The translations under genes were made by a program, and so were the position numbers. Positions 15,454-23,047 of a DNA stretch of 28,031 nt are shown here, piece by piece. Position 1 is the first letter of the stretch; every line of letters starts with the position of its first letter. The stretch lies in NCBI GenBank assembly GCA_036170135.1, contig JAVHOP010000130.1, forward strand, positions 1 to 28,031, written 5' to 3'. The notes beneath the pieces were generated by a model that was not told where the DNA came from, did not search any database, and saw only the letters and a list, made by a program, of their open reading frames with translations. The DNA comes from CG1-02-35-72 sp036170135 (GTDB lineage Bacteria > Bacteroidota > Bacteroidia > Flavobacteriales > Flavobacteriaceae).

Positions 15454-16419
15454 TTATTTTTTAAAACAATCTATAATTTTTTGAGCAACTATTAAAGATT
15501 TAGAACCATCCTCAAAAGAAACAATTGGTATTGAATTATTGTTAATGGCATCGGCAAATGTTTCGAGTTCATCTAAAATGGCGTTATTTTGTTGTACGAC
15601 AGGGTTTTCAAAATAAATTTGTTTTTTTAACCCTTCTGCATTTTGAAGAATCATAGCAAATTCATCAGGATTTTCAGGAACATCTTGCATCCGGACTACT
15701 TCTGTTTTCTTATCGAGAAAATCGACAGAGATATAGGCATCTTTTTGAAAAAAGCGCGTTTTTCGCATATTTTTTAAGGAAATTCTGCTGGCTGTAAGAT
15801 TTGCAACACATCCATTTTCGAATTCAATTCTGGCATTAGCAATATCTGGAGTATCACTAATTACAGCAATACCACTTGCACTGATATGTTTTATGGGGCT
15901 ATTTACAACACTTAAAATAATATCGATATCGTGAATCATTAAATCTAAAATTACAGGCACATCAGTTCCTCTCGGATTAAACTCTGCCAAGCGATGCGTT
16001 TCAATAAACATCGGATTTTTGATAAAACCTTTTGCGGCTTTAAAAGCTGGATTAAAACGCTCAACATGACCAACTTGTCCCTTTAGATGATGTTCTTTAA
16101 GCAAAGCGAGCAAGGTTTCAGCTTCGGCAACAGTTGTTGTTATAGGTTTTTCTACAAAAATATGTTTGCCCTTATTAATAGCTTCAAGCGCACAATCAAA
16201 ATGAGACAGGGTAGGAGTCACAATATCAACAACATCAACCGCATTAATCAATTTTGAAATACTGTCAAAATTGCGATAACCAAATTCTTTTGAGACTTTG
16301 GCCGCATTTTTAGACAGTGAATCATAAAATCCTACCAATTGGTATTTTTCAGATTGATCAAGTAACTTTAAATGGATTTTTCCTAAGTGACCAGCACCTA
16401 ATACGCCGACTTTAAGCAT
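15454..16419 (-). CDS. Gfo/Idh/MocA-family oxidoreductase
   Basis: A 321-residue NAD(P)-dependent oxidoreductase. The N-terminal Rossmann motif is VGVLGAGHLGKIH (about 4-16); the family's EKP motif is at 90-92 (HIFVEKPIT), and the C-terminal alpha/beta domain follows with VGHVERFNPAF and DLMIHDIDIIL. Substrates in this family are mostly sugars or cyclitols, but this branch in Bacteroidota has no assigned substrate that I can name. An extension to TTG at 16437 is open, but the ATG at 16419 puts the Rossmann fold at the usual distance from the N-terminus. It heads a minus-strand operon with the dehydrogenase and PagL-like genes and is divergent from pcm. Confidence 0.88.
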   Translation of the reverse strand: MLKVGVLGAGHLGKIHLKLLDQSEKYQLVGFYDSLSKNAAKVSKEFGYRNFDSISKLINAVDVVDIVTPTLSHFDCALEAINKGKHIFVEKPITTTVAEAETLLALLKEHHLKGQVGHVERFNPAFKAAKGFIKNPMFIETHRLAEFNPRGTDVPVILDLMIHDIDIILSVVNSPIKHISASGIAVISDTPDIANARIEFENGCVANLTASRISLKNMRKTRFFQKDAYISVDFLDKKTEVVRMQDVPENPDEFAMILQNAEGLKKQIYFENPVVQQNNAILDELETFADAINNNSIPIVSFEDGSKSLIVAQKIIDCFKK

Positions 16420-16434
16420 CTTTTTAATTTTGCA

Positions 16435-16442
16435 CAAAAATA
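16435..16442 (-). promoter_or_regulatory. Candidate -7 box for the Gfo/Idh operon
   Basis: On the minus strand this reads TATTTTTG, matching TAnnTTTG, 15 nt before the ATG at 16419. No clear -33 box is seen. It sits in the 74-nt divergent interval shared with pcm. Confidence 0.35.
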
Positions 16443-16493
16443 CTAATCTTTAGGCATAAATTGCTAATTTTAAGACTTCAAATTTAAATTCAA

Positions 16494-17135
16494 TTGAAAG
16501 ACACACTTAAACATCAAGGGCTTAGAAATCAATTAATAAAGAGCTTAGCATTAAAGGGAATAGCCGATAATAAGGTATTAGAGGCGATGGCACAAATACC
16601 AAGGCATTTATTTATGGATTCAAGTTTTGAAGATTTTGCTTATCAAGATAAAGCTTTTCCAATTGGTGCTAATCAAACTATTTCTCAACCTTATACGGTA
16701 GCTTTTCAAACTGAGCAACTTCAGGTAAAGGCCGATGACATGATATTAGAAATAGGCACTGGTTCTGGGTACCAAACTAGTCTTTTAATTGCTTTAAAAG
16801 CAAAAGTTTATACCATTGAGAGGCAATTAAAATTATATAAAAAGGCAACTTTATTTTTGCCGAAATTAGGCTATTACCCTAAAGCAATGCGTTTTGGTGA
16901 TGGTTATTTGGGTTTGCCTGAATTCGCTCCTTTTGACGGAATTATCGTTACAGCTGGGGCACCATTTATACCGAAAGAATTGCTTAGTCAGCTAAAAATT
17001 GGTGGACGTTTAGTAATTCCTGTAGGAATAGATGTTCAAATTATGACCTTGATTATTAGAAAGGGCGAAAAGGATTTTGAAAAGCATGAACTCGGCGACT
17101 TCAAATTTGTGCCCATGCTTGAAAAAAAGAACTAA
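16494..17135 (+). CDS. pcm: Protein-L-isoaspartate O-methyltransferase
   Basis: A 213-residue SAM-dependent methyltransferase that repairs isoaspartyl residues in damaged proteins. The family pattern is complete: GLRNQLIKSL (9-18), IPRHLFMD (35-42), QTISQPYTVAFQTE (61-74) and SAM motif I ILEIGTGSGYQT (84-95). FDGIIVTAGAPFIP and GGRLVIPVG follow. The reading frame begins at a TTG (16494): the next ATG would remove about 30 residues including the conserved GLRNQL helix, so TTG is the best start. The gene is divergent from the Gfo/Idh operon and convergent with the cold-shock gene. Confidence 0.93.
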   Translation: MKDTLKHQGLRNQLIKSLALKGIADNKVLEAMAQIPRHLFMDSSFEDFAYQDKAFPIGANQTISQPYTVAFQTEQLQVKADDMILEIGTGSGYQTSLLIALKAKVYTIERQLKLYKKATLFLPKLGYYPKAMRFGDGYLGLPEFAPFDGIIVTAGAPFIPKELLSQLKIGGRLVIPVGIDVQIMTLIIRKGEKDFEKHELGDFKFVPMLEKKN

Positions 17136-17149
17136 TCAAAATTTGCCAT

Positions 17150-17176
17150 AAAAAAACCGCAACAATAGTGCGGTTT
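17150..17176 (-). terminator. Intrinsic terminator of the cold-shock gene
   Basis: AAACCGCA (17154-17161) pairs with TGCGGTTT (17169-17176) around a 7-nt loop. On the minus strand the stem is followed by seven T (17156-17150). It lies just after the cold-shock stop codon and may work weakly for pcm on the other strand. Confidence 0.85.
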
Positions 17177-17197
17177 AAATTCTTTTAAAAAGGAAAA

Positions 17198-17392
17198 TTA
17201 TTTGATAACTTTTACGCTAACAGCATTTAACCCTTTTTTGCCTTCTTTTAGTTCGAATTCTACTACATCACCTTCGTTAATATTGTCTATTAACCCAGAA
17301 ACATGAACGAAGTATTCTTTTTTTGATTCTTCATCCGTGATAAATCCAAAACCTTTAGATTCATTAAAAAATTTTACGGTACCTTTTTTCAT
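17198..17392 (-). CDS. Cold-shock domain protein (CspA family)
   Basis: A 64-residue single cold-shock domain, an RNA/ssDNA-binding OB-fold acting as an RNA chaperone. RNP1 is KGFGFIT (13-19) and RNP2 is EYFVHVS (26-32); the start MKKGTVKFFNESKGFGFI is canonical. Length is normal. It is monocistronic, with a promoter-like box 27 nt upstream and an intrinsic terminator just downstream. Whether it is cold-inducible or constitutive cannot be read; the 5' leader predicted from the box is short, unlike the long thermosensor leader of E. coli cspA. Confidence 0.96.
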   Translation of the reverse strand: MKKGTVKFFNESKGFGFITDEESKKEYFVHVSGLIDNINEGDVVEFELKEGKKGLNAVSVKVIK

Positions 17393-17418
17393 TGAAATAT
17401 TGATAATATGTTAAGAGT

Positions 17419-17426
17419 CAAAGATA
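17419..17426 (-). promoter_or_regulatory. Candidate -7 box for the cold-shock gene
   Basis: On the minus strand this reads TATCTTTG, an exact TAnnTTTG match, 27 nt before the ATG at 17392. The upstream DNA is extremely AT-rich, and no clean -33 TTTG is visible. Confidence 0.45.
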
Positions 17427-17499
17427 ATATTATTATGAATAAAAAAATGTTTTTTTTACTTAAATATTTTTTACCTGTATTTTAATCAAAAAATGACCT

Positions 17500-18477
17500 T
17501 TACCAGCCTAAAAGATATGCAAAAATAAGTGGGGCAACAATAGTAGCATCCGATTCAATAATGAATTTTGGGGAGGTGGTGTCTAATTTTCCCCAAGTAA
17601 TTTTTTCGTTTGGAACGGCACCTGAATATGAGCCATAACTGGTTGTTGAATCGCTAATCTGGCAGAAATAACTCCAAAACGGCGTATCAGTCCGCTCTAA
17701 ATCTTGATATAACATCGGAACAACACAAATAGGAAAATCGCCTGAAATTCCACCGCCAATTTGGAAGAAGCCAATGCCTTTATCTTCTGCGTTTTGAGTG
17801 TACCAATCGGCTAAAAACATCATATATTCAATACCAGATTTCATCGTACTTGGGTTCAATTCTCCTTTCATGCAATAAGAAGCAAAGATATTTCCCATGG
17901 TAGAATCTTCCCATCCGGGAACGATAATTGGCAAGTTTTTTTCGGCCGCAGCCAACATCCAACTATTTTTTGAATCGATTTCGTAATATTGCTCTAAAAC
18001 ACCTGATAATAACATTTTGTACATAAATTCGTGAGGCAAAAAGCGTTCTCCATTAGTTTGAGCATCTTTCCAAATTTTAAAAATATGGACTTGTAAACGC
18101 CTAAAAGCTTCTTCTTCGGGAATACAGGTATCGGTTACGCGGTTTAATCCTTTTTCAAGTAAATTCCATTCATCTTGTGGTGTAAAATCGCGATAATTTG
18201 GAACGCGTTTGTAATGAGAATGCGCCACTAAGTTCATAATGTCTTCTTCAAGATTGGCACCGGTACAAGAAATAATTGCCACTTTGTCTTGGCGAATCAT
18301 CTCGGCTAATGAGATTCCTAATTCGGCTGTACTCATTGCGCCACCTAATGAAATCAGCATTTTTTTACCATCTTTTAAATGTTGTTCGTAAGCTTGAGCA
18401 GCATCGACAATTACGGCTGAATTAAAATGTTTGTAATGTTTTAAAATAAATTGACTAATAGGCCCTTTATTTGTCAT
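17500..18477 (-). CDS. Deoxyhypusine-synthase-like protein, probable homospermidine-type polyamine synthase
   Basis: A 325-residue NAD-dependent enzyme of the deoxyhypusine synthase family. Bacteria lack the eukaryotic substrate eIF5A, and characterised bacterial relatives make homospermidine from putrescine or spermidine. LISLGGAMSTAELG (41-54), CTGANLEEDIMNLVAH (71-86), VPGWEDSTMGN (187-197) and GGGISGDFPI (241-250) follow the family. EKITWGKLDT places Lys297 at the position of the catalytic Lys that forms the butylimine intermediate. It lies 26 nt after the decarboxylase gene, in the same operon, which supports a polyamine role. Whether the product is homospermidine or something else is inferred. 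Confidence 0.88.
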   Translation of the reverse strand: MTNKGPISQFILKHYKHFNSAVIVDAAQAYEQHLKDGKKMLISLGGAMSTAELGISLAEMIRQDKVAIISCTGANLEEDIMNLVAHSHYKRVPNYRDFTPQDEWNLLEKGLNRVTDTCIPEEEAFRRLQVHIFKIWKDAQTNGERFLPHEFMYKMLLSGVLEQYYEIDSKNSWMLAAAEKNLPIIVPGWEDSTMGNIFASYCMKGELNPSTMKSGIEYMMFLADWYTQNAEDKGIGFFQIGGGISGDFPICVVPMLYQDLERTDTPFWSYFCQISDSTTSYGSYSGAVPNEKITWGKLDTTSPKFIIESDATIVAPLIFAYLLGW

Positions 18478-18503
18478 TGTAGTATGATTTATTGTTTTAT
18501 AAT

Positions 18504-19737
18504 TTATTTATTGTAACCTAATAATTTGAACATGTCTTCAAATGATTGCTCATTGCGGTAAACATAATCAACAATATTTCCTTTATCGTCTCTATCTATA
18601 ATGACATGCTTTGGCGATGGAATTAGGCAATGTTTGATGCCGCCATAACCCGAAATGGCATCTTGATAAGCTCCAGTATGGAAAAAGCCAAGATAAAGTG
18701 GTTCTTTGTCTTCATTTGAATAGGTTGGCAAAAAGACTTCTTGATTTAAATCTTCGGAGTTGTAATAATCAGAATGGTCGCAACTAATACCACCAATATT
18801 TACACGGCTGTATTCATTATCCCATTTATTAATGGGAAGCAGAATAAATTTCTCGTGAATAGACCAAGCATCGGGAATGGTATTCATCAAACTGTTATTG
18901 ATGATGTACCAAATTTCAGTATCGTTTTGATGTTTTTGTTCTAAAACTTCAAAGATAATGGCACCACTTTCTCCAACAGTATATTTGCCAAATTCGGTAT
19001 ATATATTGGGGTCAGGTACTTTTGAATTGNNNNNNNNNNNNNNNNNNNNNNNNNNNNNNNNNNNNNNNNNNNNNNNNNNNNNNNNNNNNNNNNNNNNNNN
19101 NNNNNNNNNNNNNNNNNNNNNNNNNNNNNATTTCGTTTTGGCGGATGCCAAGTCTTGACGTGTAGTAAGCTGATTGTGGCTCTTCGTTAATAGCCATGCG
19201 CATCCCAATTTTTATAATTTGATCTTCGGAAACATTTATCAATTTTTCGAGTTCACTTTTGCTATCTAAAACCACAATAATATTCGAAAATCCCATTTTT
19301 TGAATGGCTACAATTTTTTGAAGATATTCGGTGGTTTTATATCCATTACAGATAATAATACGCTTTTTATCGATTTTCTTTTCGCTTAAAAGACTTAAAA
19401 TTAAATCTATATCAAAAGATGAGGAGGTTTCAAGATTTACATTTTGCTTTAGCGCTTCGCTAACTACATGCGAAAAGTGATTGCATTTTGTGCAATAGCA
19501 AAAATTATACTTTCCCTTATAGTTTTGTTTTTTTATGGCTCGGTTAAATAAATTTCGTGCTTTTTTGATTTGATCTCCAATTTTAGGAAGATAAATAAAC
19601 CGAAAAGGGGTACCATATTTTTTAATAAGATGCTTTAGTGAAATGCCGTGGAAGGTAAGGTTGCCATTTTTTAAATCAAATCCTTCTTGCGGAAAGTAAT
19701 AACTCTGGTCAATTAAATCGAAATAAGTGTTTTTCAT
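18504..19737 (-). CDS. PLP-dependent alanine-racemase-fold decarboxylase (arginine decarboxylase type), interrupted by assembly gap
   Basis: This is one gene broken by 100 N, so it reads in different frames on the two sides. The N-terminal part (about 202 residues) has YCTKCNHFSHVVSEAL with the PLP Lys at 84. The C-terminal part (about 174 residues) has YTEFGKYTVGESGA, NNSLMNTIPDAW, GGISCDHSD (the CDxxD-type active-site motif) and FFHTGAYQDAISGYGG. This matches the roughly 460-residue group annotated as arginine decarboxylase in Flavobacteriaceae; ornithine or another basic amino acid is possible. The missing segment should contain the Gly-rich PLP-phosphate loop. It precedes the deoxyhypusine-synthase-like gene, so it likely supplies its diamine precursor. 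No agmatinase is present in the window. Confidence 0.85.
19030..19129. other. Assembly gap (100 N) inside the decarboxylase gene
   Basis: Exactly 100 N, the usual placeholder for a gap of unknown length. The flanking coding frames do not match across 100 nt. About 377 residues are visible, against an expected length near 460, so the true gap is probably about 250-290 nt. Confidence 0.95.
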
Positions 19738-19944
19738 TTACAGTCTAATAGGTCTCTTTTTGTTTAATAGTTTGAAATTTGTAACAACACTTTTAACAAT
19801 TTGTGAAGTTGTAAAAATGGGCAGTAAAGATATTGTTTTTTTGTTTTAATATTTTAAAAATATGCGAATTATAGTGATTTTGAAATTCATTGCGTTTTTA
19901 AAATATTGCGTTGATTTTAGATTAGCTTTTAAGATAAGAAACCA
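19738..19944. other. AT-rich intergenic region upstream of the decarboxylase gene
   Basis: This 207-nt interval probably holds the promoter of the polyamine pair. On the minus strand a TATCTTTA (one mismatch to TAnnTTTG) lies near 19830. I see no clear -33 box, terminator hairpin or RNA gene. Confidence 0.3.
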
Positions 19945-20306
19945 TCAATTTTTAAAAATAAAATACACTGCTAAAATTAAGAAGATAAATCCGATAAGGT
20001 GATTCCATTTTAGCGTTTCAGTTTTAAAAGCAATCAGTGTAAACGCCACAAAAACAACCAAAGTCACGACTTCTTGAATGACTTTTAATTGAACTAAACT
20101 AAACGGACCGCCATTGCCTTTAAAACCAATTCGGTTAGCAGGAACTTGAAAAAAATACTCAAATAAGGCAATGCCCCAACTTATTAATACGATTGAAATT
20201 AGGCCTAATTTATTAAACCATTTCCACTCCGAGAATTTTAAATGGCCATACCAAGCTAAAGTCATAAATGTATTTGAACAAATTAATAATAAGATGGTTA
20301 ATATTG
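19945..20306 (-). CDS. DUF486 (DMT-family) membrane protein, N-terminus lost in assembly gap
   Basis: A small four-helix inner-membrane protein of the DUF486/DMT family; the transported compound, if any, is unknown. The visible part carries the hallmarks LAWYGHLKF, LISWGIALFEYFFQVPANRIG, GPFSLVQLKVIQEV and WNHLIGFIFLILAVYFIF. An ATG at 20265 would give 106 residues, but the frame stays open and coding-like upstream (ILTILLLICSNTF directly before that Met), forming the expected first helix, and runs into the N gap at 20306. The true start is therefore probably only two to four codons inside the gap. The family is secure; the gene is truncated only by assembly. Confidence 0.88.
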
Positions 20307-20406
20307 NNNNNNNNNNNNNNNNNNNNNNNNNNNNNNNNNNNNNNNNNNNNNNNNNNNNNNNNNNNNNNNNNNNNNNNNNNNNNNNNNNNNNNNNNNNNNN
20401 NNNNNN
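20307..20406. other. Assembly gap (100 N) between nadB and the DUF486 gene
   Basis: A second run of exactly 100 N. It removes the last residues and stop codon of nadB and the first codons of the DUF486 gene. Both genes look nearly complete at its edges, so the distance between them cannot be known. Confidence 0.95.
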
Positions 20407-21959
20407 TCCAATTTAAAAAAGGCGCCTTTATTTTCTGTACGCTTTTGCGATTGGCTGATGATGATTGAGCCAACAGCAATCATATTTCGCAATTCGATAA
20501 GTTGTGGAGAAATTACCGATTTTTTAAAGAGGGTTTCAGTCTCTTCAAACAAAATATTGAGGCGCTTCGCCGCGCGATTTAATCGTTCATCCGAACGGAT
20601 AATCCCCACATAATCATTCATCAAAATTTGTAATTCGTTACGGTTATGGGTAATTAAAATCAATTCTTTTGGATTTGTTGTTCCTGCATCGTCCCAATTT
20701 GGGACATTACTGGGGAGATTAATATTATCGACTAAGGCAACCGATTTTAAATAACAGCGCTGTGCAAAAACCAAAGCTTCTAATAATGAGTTTGAAGCTA
20801 AACGGTTGGCGCCGTGCAAACCCGTGCAAGAGCATTCGCCGCAAGCAAATAAATTGGTGATATTGGTCTGTCCGTTCAAATTCACTTTTATGCCTCCACA
20901 TAAATAATGCGCTGCAGGGACTACAGGAATCATATCCGTTTTCAAATCAATTCCAATGTCATTGACTTGTTTTAAGATATTTGGAAAGTGTTTTTTAAAG
21001 GCTTCTAAATCTAAATGTTTGCAATCTAAATACACACAATTAGCGCCACTTTGTTTTAGTTCGTTATCAATAGCGCGCGAAACAATATCGCGAGAAGCTA
21101 GTTCACCGCGTTCATCATATTTATTCATAAAACGCTCGCCGGCTTTATTCCTTAGTAAAGCACCAAAGCCTCTTACGGCTTCAGAAATTAAAAAAGAAGG
21201 ACTTATTTGTGGATAGTACAAAGCAGTAGGGTGGAACTGAATAAATTCCATATTCTCAATATGGGCACCGGCGCGCTTTGCCATAGCAATACCATCACCT
21301 GTGGCAATAATTGGGTTAGTAGTATTTTGATAAACCTGGCCAATGCCACCCGTAGCTAATAAAGTAATTTTTGCTAAAAAAGTTTCAATTTTTCCAGTCT
21401 TTTCATTGAGGATATAAGCGCCAAAACAGGTTTTGTTTTTTTTGTCATTCGATATATTTTTTAAATGATGCTCGGTTATAAGTTCAACAGCAAAATGTTG
21501 TGAAAACATATCGATATTAGAAGTTCGATGCATTTCGGCGAGCAATTTTTGTTCAATTTCAAAACCTGTAATATCTTTATGATGAACGACACGATGTTTT
21601 GAATGGCCTCCTTCAAGCCCAAAATCTAAATTACCAGCTTTATTTTTATCAAAATCAACACCCCAAGTAATCAGCTTTTCAAGCATTGCGGGACCTTCGG
21701 TAATAACGGCAGTTACAGCTTCTAAATCGCAAAAACCATCGCCGGCGCGTAAAGTATCTTGAATGTGAGATTCAAAAGAGTCTTTTAGGAGGTCTAAAAC
21801 CACTGCCACACCACCTTGAGCGTATTTAGTATTGCTTTCGTTTTCATTGGCTTTAGTAACGATGGCAACTTTGGACTTAGGCGATTTTTGTGCAATTTTT
21901 AAGGCGTAAGTCAATCCGGCAATGCCAGAACCAATGACTAAAATATCGTATTTTAACAT
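20407..21959 (-). CDS. nadB: L-aspartate oxidase, C-terminus lost in assembly gap
   Basis: The enzyme oxidises L-aspartate to iminoaspartate, the first step of de novo NAD synthesis. The FAD Rossmann motif is VIGSGIAGLTYAL (8-20); TKYAQGGVA (44-52), EGGHSKHRVVHHKDITG (116-132), HPTALYYP, AVRGFGALLRN, HYLCGGI and ECSCTGLHGANRLASNSLLEALVF follow in order, all intact. About 517 residues are visible before the frame enters the N gap; family members run about 520-540, so only a short tail is missing. The gene begins 6 nt after nadA, so the pair is an operon whose products pass iminoaspartate directly on. No nadC is seen in the window. Confidence 0.95.
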
Positions 21960-21965
21960 AAATTT

Positions 21966-22937
21966 TTATTTTGAGAGCTCCAGCATTCTGTTAATGGGAA
22001 TTAATGCTTTTTTTCTGATTTCCTCAGGAACATCAACCACAGGTGATTCGTTTTTTAAGCAATTATAAAGTTTTTCTAAAGTGTTCATTTTCATAAAAGC
22101 ACATTCGCTACAAGCACAAGTATTGTCTTCATTTGCCGGAGCCGGAATTAATAATTTATCAGGGACTTCCTTTTGCATTTTATATAAAATCCCCGCTTCG
22201 GTTGCTACAATAAATTCTCGAGACTGACTTTTTTTGACGTAATTTATCATCCCACTGGTTGACCCGATAAAATTGGCTATATCTAAAACCTGCGATTCCG
22301 ATTCGGGATGCGCAATAAATTCGGCTTTGGGATGTTTTTTATGAAGTTTTAAAATTTTGTCTATTGAAAAAGCCTCGTGAACCACACAAGCGCCTTGCCA
22401 TAAAACCATATTGCGTCCAGTTTTTTTAATCATATAACGACCTAAATTATAATCGGGTGCGAAAATAATGGGTTGGTCTTTAGGAACGGAATTGATGATT
22501 TTCTCTGCGTTAGACGAAGTGCAAACCAAATCGCTTAAAGCCTTAATTTCTGCCGAACAATTGATATAAGTTATTACGATGTGCCCCGGATGTGCATCTA
22601 TAAATGCTTTAAATTCTTTAGGTTGACAAGATTCAGCCAAAGAGCAAGATGCTTTAACATCTGGGACGATAACAGTTTTATCTGGATTGATTATTTTGGC
22701 AGTTTCGGCCATAAAATGAACGCCTGCAAAAATGATAATATCGGCTTTTGTGGTAGCTGCTTGGCGTGACAATTCGAGGCTATCGCCAACAAAATCGGCT
22801 AGTTCTTGAATTTCGGGCTCTTGGTAATAATGTGCCAACAAAACGGCATTTTTTCTTTTTTTAAGCCGAAGAATTTTGGATTTTAATTCAGAATATGTTA
22901 ATCTATTTGAAGCGTGTTGTTTGTTTAAAATAATCAT
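21966..22937 (-). CDS. nadA: Quinolinate synthase
   Basis: A 323-residue iron-sulfur enzyme that condenses iminoaspartate with dihydroxyacetone phosphate to quinolinate. The three [4Fe-4S] ligands expected from E. coli NadA are present: Cys98 (KASCSLAESC), Cys184 (WQGACVVH) and Cys279 in the CACSECAFM cluster. AHYYQEPEIQELADFVGDSL (35-54), FAGVHFMAETAKI, APDYNLGRY and HPESESQVLDIA are conserved. The length matches the shorter NadA form. It starts at an ATG 110 nt from thrC, heads the nadAB operon, and has a -7-like box and a palindrome in front of it. Confidence 0.96.
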   Translation of the reverse strand: MIILNKQHASNRLTYSELKSKILRLKKRKNAVLLAHYYQEPEIQELADFVGDSLELSRQAATTKADIIIFAGVHFMAETAKIINPDKTVIVPDVKASCSLAESCQPKEFKAFIDAHPGHIVITYINCSAEIKALSDLVCTSSNAEKIINSVPKDQPIIFAPDYNLGRYMIKKTGRNMVLWQGACVVHEAFSIDKILKLHKKHPKAEFIAHPESESQVLDIANFIGSTSGMINYVKKSQSREFIVATEAGILYKMQKEVPDKLLIPAPANEDNTCACSECAFMKMNTLEKLYNCLKNESPVVDVPEEIRKKALIPINRMLELSK

Positions 22938-22959
22938 TTAATTGCCTATTAAGGTTTGT

Positions 22960-22981
22960 AAAAAATGACTTTTAAAAGTCA
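22960..22981 (-). terminator. Short hairpin with T run after thrC
   Basis: A 16-nt perfect palindrome TGACTTTTAAAAGTCA (22966-22981) is followed on the minus strand by six T (22965-22960), the layout of a weak intrinsic terminator for the thr operon, 67 nt after the thrC stop codon. The stem is AT-rich (about six base pairs around a UUAA loop). It also lies at the likely transcription start of nadA, so an operator role is an alternative. Confidence 0.5.
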
Positions 22982-22983
22982 GG

Positions 22984-22991
22984 CAAAAATA
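22984..22991 (-). promoter_or_regulatory. Candidate -7 box for nadA-nadB
   Basis: On the minus strand this reads TATTTTTG, matching TAnnTTTG, 47 nt before the nadA ATG. The predicted start of transcription falls inside the palindrome 22966-22981. No exact -33 TTTG is seen at the standard spacing. Confidence 0.4.
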
Positions 22992-23047
22992 AGAATATTA
23001 AAAACGTAAAACTAAACTTTAACAAAATTATAAGTTAGAAAACTAGG

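Noticed and set aside
18504..19208. Two separate genes or a frameshifted pseudogene at the decarboxylase locus
   Set aside because: The frame change coincides exactly with a 100-N placeholder, and both halves are intact parts of one family.
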